From NCBI GenBank assembly GCA_905479025.1, contig CAJQKX010000716.1, positions 1-9,533 on the forward strand: a DNA stretch of 9,533 nucleotides. Direction: 5' to 3'. The position numbers and the translations under genes are program-made. Positions 1 to 7,234 of the stretch are shown here, piece after piece. Positions within the stretch are counted from its first letter, which is position 1; every line of letters begins with the position of its first letter. This DNA is from an uncultured Paraglaciecola sp. GTDB lineage: Bacteria > Pseudomonadota > Gammaproteobacteria > Enterobacterales > Alteromonadaceae. Below the pieces are notes generated by a model. The model was not told the DNA's origin. It saw only the letters and a program-made list of their open reading frames with translations, and made no database searches.

Positions 1-138
1 CGGATGTAAAGCGGGCTGTATAAACCATAATGGCTTGGTTATTTTATAAAGGTGCAATGCGCCAATATAAATTATTACTGTGACCATCAGCCACAAAAAC
101 GTCGCCAACCAATTGATATCGTTTAGGAAGGTAAGCAT
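1..138 (-). CDS. LrgB/CidB-family membrane protein, N-terminal part (runs off the window)
   Basis: The first 46 codons read from an ATG at 138 leftward without a stop to the window edge. The start context is TAA-T-ATG, so this gene begins one base after the stop of the CidA/LrgA gene, as expected for a translationally coupled pair. The N-terminus has a hydrophobic segment (about residues 8-28, ending GALHLYK) followed by KPLWFIQPALHP. Together with the position after a CidA/LrgA gene, this fits the first membrane segment of LrgB/CidB/YohK proteins. Those are inner-membrane proteins that act with LrgA/CidA in murein hydrolase control, export of small metabolites or programmed lysis. Only about a fifth of the usual ~230-residue protein is visible, so the call leans heavily on gene order. 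Confidence 0.72.
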   Translation of the reverse strand, partial: MLTFLNDINWLATFLWLMVTVIIYIGALHLYKITKPLWFIQPALHP

Positions 139-139
139 A

Positions 140-541
140 TTAACCGCCTTCTCTTGGCGGTTTATCACGGTTTACATCTGTATTATCCAACCTATGCATT
201 AATTTTTGGCTAATCCAAGCGGTTATAGCCAAACTCACTAATGTCGACACCACGATAGAAAAGAACAAAGCCAAAGGAAACGCCGCGATCAAGTCAATAA
301 AGTTCACAATGGCAACAATGGCAGGAATAAAAAATAGAGACATATGCGCTAGCAATGGGTTGGCTGCATTAGAAATTACCTTTGGGACACCTTTAATCCA
401 TAACAGGCCACAAAACAATACCGCTATACCAAGCAAGGCAGGTGGCACATTTATCTGAACTTGGAGTAGCAGATATTGCGCCACAGAAAATAAAAAGCTC
501 AATAAAAAAAGACCTATCAAAAATTGGAACAGGTTTATCAT
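140..541 (-). CDS. CidA/LrgA (YohJ) family holin-like protein
   Basis: This 133-residue, very hydrophobic protein has four predicted membrane helices (about residues 4-24, 32-50, 64-82 and 88-110) and a charged C-terminal tail rich in Asp, Arg and Lys. The stretch PPALLGIAVLF, followed by LLAHMSLFFIPAIVAIVNF, matches the LrgA family pattern of a Pro-Gly/Ala-rich second helix and a 'LL..MSLFFVPA' third helix, and the length is typical. Family members sit in the inner membrane and oligomerise like phage holins; they work with LrgB/CidB in controlling autolysis and exporting pyruvate or other small molecules. The frame could start at TTG 544, but ATG 541 is the likelier start; no strong Shine-Dalgarno is visible for either. 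The LrgB-like gene follows after one base. No adjacent LysR regulator is present on the visible side. Confidence 0.85.
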   Translation of the reverse strand: MINLFQFLIGLFLLSFLFSVAQYLLLQVQINVPPALLGIAVLFCGLLWIKGVPKVISNAANPLLAHMSLFFIPAIVAIVNFIDLIAAFPLALFFSIVVSTLVSLAITAWISQKLMHRLDNTDVNRDKPPREGG

Positions 542-743
542 CAAGCTGAATTTAAAAGGTCTATTTTTGGGGGATGGTGATAGTGGTGAAATAATAAATG
601 CCTTACTTTCAATTTTCGACTTTGAACTCGTTATTACTCAAGTAAAGTCAAAATTATTAATAAACGATATCTATAAGCGAGGCAATGACAAAATCATCAG
701 TGTCAGTGTTCATGTAAATCACGGCGCTTTAACTTAACATAAT

Positions 744-769
744 TGCTCTGTTAATCCCCTATCAGAGCA
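744..769. repeat. 7-bp inverted repeat (hairpin)
   Basis: TGCTCTG at 744-750 is the perfect reverse complement of CAGAGCA at 763-769, with a 12-base loop. No T-run follows on either strand, so it does not look like an intrinsic terminator. It could be an operator in the upstream region of the lrgA-type gene, or chance. Confidence 0.4.
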
Positions 770-816
770 CAATCCAGTCACCTATACACCACAAAGCTGT
801 TATTTATATAGACATT

Positions 817-847
817 ATAAATATTGTCTAAGAATGACAATATTTAT
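817..847. repeat. Perfect 12-bp inverted repeat, AT-rich, 7-base spacer
   Basis: ATAAATATTGTC at 817-828 and GACAATATTTAT at 836-847 are exact reverse complements around the spacer TAAGAAT. A second, overlapping dyad exists: TAGACA at 809-814 with TGTCTA at 825-830. The two cannot both form hairpins at once. The AT-rich arms and short spacer suit a protein-binding operator. It lies about 280 bp upstream of the CidA/LrgA start, in otherwise empty sequence. Its role is unknown. Confidence 0.65.
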
Positions 848-1065
848 CTATGAAGTTGCGAGTCCACATTTTTAGTTACACTGCGAACCTGAGAGAAGTC
901 CAAAAATGATGATAGCTTTATTCACTGAATGCTAAAGTAGTGCAAAATTCCCTTGAGGCGCATTCTAAATAAATGAAAATTTGTAAACAGGTGATGCCTG
1001 TTAAAATGTCAAGCGTATTTCATACAAACCTGAACAGTGTTAGTTTATAGGTATTAAGGAGTCTC

Positions 1066-1323
1066 CTAGAACCCTTGAAAAAAAGGAATTTTAAACCAAA
1101 TAGTACCGACATCTGTTTTCCAAATATCAAAGGCATACCCGTCTTCAACCCCTCCATTTTGTTTATCTCTAAGGTCAACTTTATAACCAATTTTGTCTAG
1201 GTATCGATAGCATAACTTCATTGCATCTTGACTAGTTTTTGCACACTTAAAATGAAATGCGGTGTCTTTGGACTTTCCATCGCCAGTAACTGCAGGCTGA
1301 TTTTCAGAAAAAATATTCGACAT
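1066..1323 (-). CDS. Small protein of unknown function, 85 residues
   Basis: I do not recognise this protein. Translation is well supported: AAGGA lies about seven bases upstream of ATG 1323. The protein is soluble, with no signal peptide or membrane segment. It has a mixed-charge N-terminus (DGKSKDTAF), two cysteines in the central helix-like part (KCAKTSQDAMKLCYRYLDKIGYKVDL given by position 27-51), and an aromatic C-terminal half containing the motif GTIWFKIPFF. The helix followed by aromatic beta-like segments suggests a compact alpha/beta domain. It stands alone, with over 200 non-coding bases on each side. Such orphan genes are often strain-specific accessory genes, but nothing here shows a function. 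Confidence 0.65.
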   Translation of the reverse strand: MSNIFSENQPAVTGDGKSKDTAFHFKCAKTSQDAMKLCYRYLDKIGYKVDLRDKQNGGVEDGYAFDIWKTDVGTIWFKIPFFQGF

Positions 1324-1905
1324 TGATGTTCCTTGTTTAAAATAAAGTCTGACAAAGTATTTAACTTTCCAACTGGAGCACCGGCACCGGCAAAGCTATA
1401 GTAATTTACCAAAGAATAACCAAAGGAATAACGGTAAATAGTGATAAGTTAAGTTCGAATGATGAGGATGAGTAAGATAAAATATCAATTTTTATAAAAT
1501 GATATATTCAATGCCTCAAATTCTCTATATTTACCTCTCTTATATATCCTTTTGGAAGTGAAAGTCAGCGATTTGTCGATGCTCGCTATAACCCTCACAC
1601 AAGCGTATTGCTCAAAGGCTTCTATTTTTATCCTCCAAAAAAAACTTAAGTTTTTGTACCCAGAACATCAACGGGGCTCTTTTGAAATTATTGTTTCTGG
1701 CATATTGGCAACGCTGTTTAGCGAGCGTTATTGTTACGCAGTATTCAAATTTGATTTGACTTGGCTATTGCATATAAATTTAAACAAAAAGAAATATAAA
1801 AAAATTACTTTCATAAAAATTCATTTTGTTGGATTATGAAATTAGTTTTAATGAAATAATATATTGAATTCACTAACACTTTATCTTTACCGAAGGTATT
1901 AGATT
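1324..1905. other. Non-coding, AT-rich stretch between the orphan gene and the signalling operon
   Basis: This stretch should hold two divergent promoters, for the minus-strand gene at 1323 and for the plus-strand operon starting at 1906. A plus-strand frame at 1552-1839 (95 codons, TTG start) has no Shine-Dalgarno and ends in very AT-rich Lys/Ile codons, so I do not call it a gene. A weak dyad ATATCA/TGATAT lies at 1482-1505. No confident promoter hexamers could be paired. Confidence 0.45.
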
Positions 1906-2958
1906 ATGTTGAAATATTTATTAGTAGTGATAGTAGTTTTTTGCTCTAAATGTCTCGCACAAAGCACCCCTTCAGAATTTGCTCAAATGAATTTTCAAGA
2001 GTTGTTTGAGCAGAGTATTTATGAAAATCATACAGATCGTTCTCTAATTTCTCCCTGGTTATTAGGATATCAGTTGAAATCTGTGAAATTTGAAGGTTAT
2101 CTTGATGGTGACAAAGCACTCACTTTTGATGATGTACTTTGGAATGGACCAGGAGAAGAAGACCGCACGACTAAAAACTTTCCTGTTGTACCTACAACGA
2201 TCTATCAAAAAGCACATATCATTTCTTTGGGATATCAGTTCAATTCAAGTTGGAAAGGGCAAATTTCTATCCCCTACCTCAAACAAAAAACCGACCACAT
2301 TAGCATCGTTAGTAATTATAATTTTTTTGTTATTGAAACTGAAGGAGTGGGAGATATAGCCGTTTCAACTAGTTATAATTGGTCCAACTCTGGGACAGGC
2401 GTCTGGCGCTTTTCATTTGGGGTAAGCTTACCAATTGGTTCTGTCGACGAAGTGGGAGATACACCGCGAGCACCGGGTGATCAGGAGCTTCCTTACACGA
2501 TGCAGCTAGGCTCAGGGACCTATGACTTCCCCATTGAATTAAGTTATAAAAATAGTGATTTACATGATTTTAATGTGAGTTTTTCAGCCAATATACGCAC
2601 CGGCTACAATAGCAGAAACTATCGGTTAGGAAATAATTTCAGCCTAAAGGGACGCTATCAAAATGAGCTATCTCCGACGCTTCAAATTTATGCTGAATTA
2701 GGTCTTATATATAGTAATACTATTCATGGGCAGGATGATTCATTATTGGTTGATGCACCTATTCCATATCCTGCTAGTATAACGAATCCAAAACTTTTTG
2801 GTGGTAAAAAGATTGATGCTGGTTTGGGACTTTCTTGGAAATTTGCAGAAAAATATCAACTAAATGTAGAAATAGGTAAGCCTATTTATCAAAATCTCAA
2901 TGGTCCACAACCCAAAGAGCAATGGCGAAACAGTATTTCTCTTTCAAAAGTTTTCTAG
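1906..2958 (+). CDS. Outer-membrane beta-barrel protein (phenol-degradation MetA/transporter-like), first gene of a YfiR-GGDEF operon
   Basis: The 350-residue protein starts with a signal peptide (residues 1-19, hydrophobic core LLVVIVVF, probable cleavage after CLA) and ends in Phe, the usual last residue of outer-membrane barrels. The rest consists of alternating amphipathic strands with many aromatic, Gly and Asn residues. Segments such as GVGDIAVSTSYNW, WRFSFGVSLPIG and IYAELGLIYSNT resemble the barrel family annotated as 'MetA-pathway of phenol degradation/transporter'. Residues 22-38 (PSEFAQMNFQELFEQSI) resemble the short 'LSLEELM' segment I associate with outer-membrane proteins encoded beside YfiR/GGDEF genes. 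ATG 1906 has AAGG about nine bases upstream. The stop TAG overlaps a possible GTG start of the next gene, so the operon is translationally coupled. Its probable role is the outer-membrane partner of the downstream YfiR-type sensor; the ligand is unknown. Confidence 0.75.
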   Translation: MLKYLLVVIVVFCSKCLAQSTPSEFAQMNFQELFEQSIYENHTDRSLISPWLLGYQLKSVKFEGYLDGDKALTFDDVLWNGPGEEDRTTKNFPVVPTTIYQKAHIISLGYQFNSSWKGQISIPYLKQKTDHISIVSNYNFFVIETEGVGDIAVSTSYNWSNSGTGVWRFSFGVSLPIGSVDEVGDTPRAPGDQELPYTMQLGSGTYDFPIELSYKNSDLHDFNVSFSANIRTGYNSRNYRLGNNFSLKGRYQNELSPTLQIYAELGLIYSNTIHGQDDSLLVDAPIPYPASITNPKLFGGKKIDAGLGLSWKFAEKYQLNVEIGKPIYQNLNGPQPKEQWRNSISLSKVF

Positions 2959-3512
2959 TGCAATTATACAATTTTGCAAAATTAGCTTGCCGACTATTTG
3001 ATAGAAATACACGAGGTTATCTGGTTGGTTTATTTTGTTTATTTTGTGTTGTGGGCAATGCCTCAGCCACAATAAGCAAAGAGAATAAGTTAAAAGCTGC
3101 TTACTTGTTGAACTTTACCAAATTTATTAAATGGCCAACTGAAGGTGAAAAAAAATCATTAACTTCAATCAAGATATGTGTTGAAGAATCAGCTGAGTTT
3201 ATTGCATTTTTGAGTGAAATGGCTGTCAACCCTATATTCAATAATAGGGAGTATGAAGTGAAATCGTTAAAATGGGATACAACAAGTGGATGTGACTTAA
3301 TGTATGTAACCTCAATTAAAAATGTTGATGCTATCGACCTTCAAAACATCGTTATTGTAGTCAATTCAAGAGAAACTTACTTTCCTGGTGCGGCTATCGT
3401 ATTTTACAAGGATGATGAAAAACTGCGGTTTGAAATTGATTTGCATTACATAAATTCACTTGAAGTAAATTTTAGCTCTGAATTATTGAAACTGGCTAAA
3501 ATCAGAAAATGA
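2922..3512 (+). CDS. YfiR-family (DUF4154) periplasmic regulator
   Basis: The motif KAAYLLNFTKFIKWP at residues 58-72 is the family hallmark. It is followed by IKICVEES and, later, SGCDLMYVTS, which carry Cys86 and Cys124. Their spacing matches the first conserved disulfide of Pseudomonas YfiR; the second disulfide pair is absent. A signal peptide core (LVGLFCLFCVVG) ends at NASA, residue 49, giving a secreted domain of about 147 residues. From ATG 2922 the pre-core region is unusually long and overlaps the barrel gene by 37 bases. The in-frame GTG at 2958, in the stop/start overlap TAGTG, is a good alternative. YfiR proteins bind the periplasmic part of a membrane diguanylate cyclase and repress it. 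The next gene, which overlaps by ATGA, encodes the likely partner. Confidence 0.87.
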   Translation: MAKQYFSFKSFLVQLYNFAKLACRLFDRNTRGYLVGLFCLFCVVGNASATISKENKLKAAYLLNFTKFIKWPTEGEKKSLTSIKICVEESAEFIAFLSEMAVNPIFNNREYEVKSLKWDTTSGCDLMYVTSIKNVDAIDLQNIVIVVNSRETYFPGAAIVFYKDDEKLRFEIDLHYINSLEVNFSSELLKLAKIRK

Positions 3513-5536
3513 CTGAGAAAAAAAAAACTAAAATAGGTTTCTTCGGTAAACAGCTTATCGGTGCTGTTGCAATTAACATTATCACATTATCGATTATGAC
3601 AGCTTTGTTATATTCAAATTTTATTAATGATTACAAGAATAATTTGATGGCTTCAATGGCTAGCAAAGTCAATTTATTGGCCGATAGCAGTGCCTCAGCA
3701 TTATTATTTGATGATCAGCAGTCAGCCAAAGATATATTGTTTAGCCTTGAACAGAATCCCAGTATTCGATACGCACAAATTTATGATAAGAATAACCAAT
3801 TATTTGCAGAGTACATAAGCACTGGCGAAGTTATTGATTTGATCCCTGAAAATTTTAAGAATACATCTTTTTTTAAAGGAAATAATTTTTATAACTTACA
3901 ACAGGTCATCAGAAATAATGAATATCTGGGCTTTATTCTGATATCTGCAAATACAAATACTTTAGCTGATCAGAAAAAGCGCTATGTATTAATAGCTACT
4001 ATTTTACTTTTATGTAGCTTTTTGTTGGCTTGTATATTTAACTGGAAATTACAGCAAAAAATGTCCGCTCCGATCAAAGATTTAATCAATTTGGTTGTCT
4101 ATGTCGCAAAATATAAACGTTACCACAAACGACTTGGTAACAAGTCAACTGATGAAGTAGGTACTCTCATTTTAGGTGTCAATGCCATGCTTGATACTAT
4201 ACAAATTAATGAATCACAACTTTATGAACGCGCTAACTATGATGAATTAACCAAGTTACCCAACCGGCATCTATTTATGGAACGGCTATCTCAGGCTATA
4301 AAGAATGCTGATAGAAATAAAAAAGGCATTGCTGTGTTATTTCTTGATCTCGACAGATTTAAAATTATCAATGACAGCCTTGGCCATAGTGTAGGCGATC
4401 AGTTGCTGGTGCAAGTAACCGCTAAGATACTCTCGACGGTTCGACTATCTGACACGGTCTGTCGTTGGGGAGGAGATGAATTTGTTTTGCTCCTTGACAA
4501 TATTAATAAACTTGAAAATGTACAATTTGTTATTGAAAAAATTACTAATGCGTTGAGTTTCCCAAACATCATAAGTAACCATTCGTTGCATGTTTCAACC
4601 AGCATAGGTATTGCCTGTTATCCAAATGATGGTCGAGATGCGATGAGTTTATTAAAACATGCAGATATTAGTATGTACAAGGCGAAAGCAGAAGGCCTAG
4701 GCAAGTTTAAGTACTTCAACACCAGCATGCTTGATGGGTCTGTAAAGCGTCTAACACTAGAATTGAAGGTGCGTAAAGCATTTGAAGAAAATGAATTTTT
4801 TTTGGTGTATCAGCCACAATTGTCAGGGAATACTAAAACCCTTGTGGGATTTGAGGCATTGATAAGGTGGAAAAGTGGAGGTGAATTTATATCGCCAGAA
4901 GAATTTTTACCTGTAGTAGAAGAAATAGGGCTCATGTATGACTTGAGTCTATGGGTGCTAAGGCAGGCTTGTGAGCAAAATGTAAGCTGGCAACAAGCGG
5001 GCTTTAAACCCTTAAGCATAGCGGTAAACTTGCCCGCATCTTTTATTTTGCATCCAGAATCTATGGAAAAAATTCTGGCAATTATTATTGCAACAGGACT
5101 TGCCCCTGAATATTTGGAAGTCGAACTAACTGAGAATACCTTTTTGGACGCCAGGGAAAACGCAGTATCGGTATTAAATTCCTTGGTAGATATAGGTGTC
5201 AGTGTTGCCCTTGATGATTTTGGAACGGGCTACTCTTGTCTAGCTTATTTGCAATATATACCCGTTAAGAAGCTTAAGATAGACGGGGTTTTTATAAAAG
5301 AACTGGGACGAAGCGGAGCTGACAAAGCTATAGTGCAGTCGATCATTATGCTGGGAAAAGGTTTGGAAATGTCCGTAGTGGCAGAGTGTGTAGAAACAAA
5401 TGAACAGCTCAGCATTCTTAAAGAGATGGATTGTGACGTTATACAAGGATATTTGTTTAGTAAACCGCTACCGGCTGATGAAGCCACAATTTTCATTCTT
5501 GAATCTATGGCTGACAATCGTCAGATTTGGTTATGA
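3509..5536 (+). CDS. Membrane c-di-GMP enzyme: CHASE8-like sensor, HAMP, GGDEF and EAL domains
   Basis: This 675-residue protein makes and/or degrades c-di-GMP at the inner membrane. Domain order is: membrane helix 1 (about 13-35), a periplasmic CHASE8-like sensor (SSASALLFDDQQSAKDIL, about 55-150), membrane helix 2 (159-178), HAMP (about 180-235), GGDEF (about 240-400) and EAL (about 422-660). The cyclase motif is intact (DELTKLPNR from 245, GGDEF at 321-325), and an allosteric product-inhibition site RLSD lies at 312-315, five residues before it. The phosphodiesterase also looks intact: EAL at 449-451, NLPAS, ELTEN, DDFGTGYS from 569, KLKID and QGYLFSKP. The usual AEGVET motif reads AECVET. 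ATG 3509 overlaps the YfiR stop as ATGA. The architecture up to GGDEF resembles YfiN/TpbB, which lacks a conserved EAL; here both activities are plausible. Confidence 0.95.
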   Translation: MTEKKKTKIGFFGKQLIGAVAINIITLSIMTALLYSNFINDYKNNLMASMASKVNLLADSSASALLFDDQQSAKDILFSLEQNPSIRYAQIYDKNNQLFAEYISTGEVIDLIPENFKNTSFFKGNNFYNLQQVIRNNEYLGFILISANTNTLADQKKRYVLIATILLLCSFLLACIFNWKLQQKMSAPIKDLINLVVYVAKYKRYHKRLGNKSTDEVGTLILGVNAMLDTIQINESQLYERANYDELTKLPNRHLFMERLSQAIKNADRNKKGIAVLFLDLDRFKIINDSLGHSVGDQLLVQVTAKILSTVRLSDTVCRWGGDEFVLLLDNINKLENVQFVIEKITNALSFPNIISNHSLHVSTSIGIACYPNDGRDAMSLLKHADISMYKAKAEGLGKFKYFNTSMLDGSVKRLTLELKVRKAFEENEFFLVYQPQLSGNTKTLVGFEALIRWKSGGEFISPEEFLPVVEEIGLMYDLSLWVLRQACEQNVSWQQAGFKPLSIAVNLPASFILHPESMEKILAIIIATGLAPEYLEVELTENTFLDARENAVSVLNSLVDIGVSVALDDFGTGYSCLAYLQYIPVKKLKIDGVFIKELGRSGADKAIVQSIIMLGKGLEMSVVAECVETNEQLSILKEMDCDVIQGYLFSKPLPADEATIFILESMADNRQIWL

Positions 5537-5964
5537 ACTAGCCTTTATCCAAACAGAGTTGTCTGAGGCGGCCTCTACTTTTTATTAGCAATATTCGCTG
5601 TTAAAAGCGGCTTTTCTGCGCTGTCGGCAATGTTTATTTGACCTTATTTCGCTAAGCCACTGTTATTATTACTCGTTACCGAACGACTGTCTAGGAGTGG
5701 CCACCCCGCGGATAGCCCCACACAAACACACCATGACAAATTCATTAGAAGTGAATCAATACATAACATCCATGTAATTCGCCTTAAAGGCCACCAGAGC
5801 TGTTGATGCTTATTCCAGGTAAACAGGCTAGATAGCCACAGGTTGTCCAAAAGTTGAGAAACAAAGATATTTTATTGGATACCAAACCTTGCCATAAGTT
5901 GTGATTGCTAACCTTTTGATACTCCATAGCGACTATCTATTATTAGGCAGTCTTACTCATCACT
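5537..5964. other. Gene-poor stretch between two convergent genes
   Basis: The c-di-GMP operon ends at 5536 and the RNase H gene, read leftward, ends at 5965. No strong terminator is visible for either. The best candidates are a 4-bp GAGG/CCTC stem near 5558-5571 followed by ACTTTTT, and the short palindrome AAAAGCGGCTTTT shortly after it. A minus-strand frame at 5644-5850 (68 codons, TTG start, Trp- and Leu-rich) has no ribosome binding site and resembles nothing I know. I treat the region as non-coding, possibly with decayed sequence. Confidence 0.45.
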
Positions 5965-6729
5965 CTAGCCTCGACTCAAGGCGAGTATTTTCTCGGGAGA
6001 CGTTTCATCTGTGAAGTCCTGCCAACCTGTTACCTGTTGCAATTGAGCTTGAACTGATAAGCGGTCTGCGAGTTCGTTTCCCTCTGTCCCTGAATGAGCC
6101 TTGACGTGTGTCATCTGTACCTTTCCGATCAGAGAACGACTTAAGGCGTAACACTCTTTGATCAACTCAAGATTTTGTATCGGAGCGCTGCCACCCTTGG
6201 TCCAATTCTTTTTCTCCCACCCCCTTGACCAAACAAAGACAGCTTTAAGGGAATAATCCGAGTCGCTTAAAATTTCTACTGGCTGACCTTTTTCGATGTA
6301 ATCGTGGGCTAACTTAATGGCCTCTCTTAATGCAACTAATTCGGCCGTGTTATTTGTGCCGTTAGGGATGTGGTAACCGTACTTTAAAGTCGTTAACTTT
6401 CCATACTCGTAAATTACAAGGCCAGAGCCCGTCGCACCCGGGTTGGGATCGCAAGCACCGTCTGTGTATATCTGTATGGGGAACTGATAGGCCAGCACCA
6501 CTGTTAATCCTTCAGGACTATTGACAGCTGAGGTCGCTTGGATAGAATTCTTGGGTGAGGTGCCCGGTGACGTAACCGCATTCCCAAGGTATTCGTCAGC
6601 CTCTTTCTGAGTCGTGAACGATTTAAATGCAGCTCCAGAATAACCCTTGGTCGATAACTGACAAGCTGCCCATGTAGTGAAAATACCAACCTTATGGCCC
6701 TTGAGTACTGCGTAAAATTTCTTAGCCAT
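5965..6729 (-). CDS. rnhA: Ribonuclease HI with N-terminal viroplasmin (caulimovirus VI-type) domain
   Basis: The enzyme cuts the RNA strand of RNA-DNA hybrids, such as R-loops and primers. Residues 1-50 (KKFYAVLKGHKVGIFTTW...KSFTTQKEADEYL) form the small viroplasmin-type hybrid-binding domain also found in eukaryotic RNase H1. A Ser/Thr/Pro-rich linker follows (51-82), then the RNase H fold (84-230). Catalytic acids are visible: Asp90 in YTDGACDPNPG, Glu130 in NNTAELVAL, Asp156 in SDSDY, and Asp222 in NELADRLS, with the assisting His212 in KAHSG. A tail of about 24 residues follows the fold. ATG 6729 has a strong AAGGAG five to six bases upstream. By eye the gene is richer in G+C than its neighbours. 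It may coexist with a plain rnhA elsewhere in the genome, so the symbol denotes family only. Confidence 0.95.
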   Translation of the reverse strand: MAKKFYAVLKGHKVGIFTTWAACQLSTKGYSGAAFKSFTTQKEADEYLGNAVTSPGTSPKNSIQATSAVNSPEGLTVVLAYQFPIQIYTDGACDPNPGATGSGLVIYEYGKLTTLKYGYHIPNGTNNTAELVALREAIKLAHDYIEKGQPVEILSDSDYSLKAVFVWSRGWEKKNWTKGGSAPIQNLELIKECYALSRSLIGKVQMTHVKAHSGTEGNELADRLSVQAQLQQVTGWQDFTDETSPEKILALSRG

Positions 6730-7168
6730 TATGCTCCTTAAAACACTGCATCGTCATCAAATCCATCGCATTGGAATTCGTTTGCCTCATCGAGGATGAT
6801 TTTAACATGTTATCAATATTCTGTAGAACACCATGTATTGACTAATACAGCAATTATAAATACTCCCCGCTTAAGACACTTCTAATTCTACTAGATAAAA
6901 TTTACGCCTGCGTAACTATAAAACTATAATGAATGAGTAATAGAGTAGCAATAGCCTCACACGGAGTAAGTAACGCCGATGATGCATTTTAGGCGAAACA
7001 GCCGTAAAGAACGTTTTCAAAATAACAACTTCATTCATGGTATTGATTTTTAATGATGTTTGGAGATTGATCTGATCACTAAGTAACGTGGATGTTCCAA
7101 ATCATCTTAAAATTACTACCTGTTTATTTTGTGGGGTATCCTTCAGACCCTGAGACCATTTAATTATA
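6730..7168. other. Non-coding stretch upstream of the RNase H gene and the Fur-type promoter
   Basis: No reading frame here is convincing on either strand. The left end carries the ribosome binding site of the RNase H gene (AAGGAG on the minus strand) and should carry its promoter. A perfect 10-bp palindrome TAACATGTTA lies at 6803-6812, about 75 bp upstream of that start, and could be an operator. The rest, up to the -35 box at 7169, shows no clear structure. Confidence 0.45.
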
Positions 7169-7215
7169 TTGACATCATATCTAAAGCCCACTAATCTAAA
7201 CAATAACAATTATCA
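7169..7215 (+). promoter_or_regulatory. Putative Fur-controlled promoter
   Basis: A perfect -35 hexamer TTGACA lies at 7169-7174. A weaker -10, TAATCT at 7192-7197, follows at 17-bp spacing and would place the transcript start near 7204. Directly on that start lies CAATAACAATTATCA at 7201-7215. It matches the 7-1-7 Fur consensus TGATAATNATTATCA at 11 of 14 defined positions, with the right half perfect. A Fur box over the start site is the standard layout for iron repression. The elements are seen directly; Fur binding is inferred. Confidence 0.6.
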
Positions 7216-7234
7216 TTTAGATTAGTGGGCTTTA
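7182..7234. repeat. Perfect 19-bp inverted repeat enclosing the Fur-like box
   Basis: TAAAGCCCACTAATCTAAA at 7182-7200 and its exact reverse complement at 7216-7234 flank a 15-base spacer. That spacer is the Fur-like box itself. The left arm covers the putative -10, and the right arm ends on the A of ATG 7234. In RNA read through from upstream it would form a long, stable hairpin; a transcript starting near 7204 would carry only the right arm. The AAAGCCCACT...AGTGGGCTTT arms also resemble a bidirectional terminator. Confidence 0.9.

Larger units (their letters stand above)
542..1065. other. Non-coding stretch upstream of the lrgA-type gene, with inverted repeats
   Basis: I see no credible reading frame in this AT-rich stretch. 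It should contain the promoter of the CidA/LrgA-LrgB pair, because that operon is read leftward from 541, but no -35/-10 pair is convincing. Structure present includes an imperfect dyad with GACTTT at 618-623 and AAAGTC at 644-649, a tandem CAGTGT pair at 698-709, a 7-bp hairpin at 744-769, a perfect 12-bp inverted repeat at 817-847, and a 6-bp hairpin AACAGG/CCTGTT at 986-1002. The last could weakly terminate the minus-strand gene ending at 1066, but it lacks a clear T-run in that direction. Confidence 0.5.

Noticed and set aside
618..649. GACTTT/AAAGTC dyad as a LysR-type operator for the lrgA-type gene
   Set aside because: Only six outer pairs match and no LysR gene is visible nearby; it could be chance in AT-rich DNA.
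1218..1412. 64-codon minus-strand frame overlapping the 85-residue gene, with a protein-like start (YSFAGAGAPVGKLNTL)
   Set aside because: It begins with TTG without a Shine-Dalgarno and runs out of frame through a better-supported gene. The first 30 codons look curious but cannot be supported.
1552..1839. 95-codon plus-strand frame before the barrel gene
   Set aside because: TTG start, no ribosome binding site, very AT-rich Lys/Ile end and no recognisable pattern; most likely chance in the operon's upstream region.
5558..5610. Possible terminators after the c-di-GMP operon
   Set aside because: Stems are only 4-6 bp with 1-3-base loops; too weak to call.
5644..5850. 68-codon Trp/Leu-rich minus-strand frame
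   Set aside because: TTG start, no ribosome binding site, no family resemblance; treated as non-coding.
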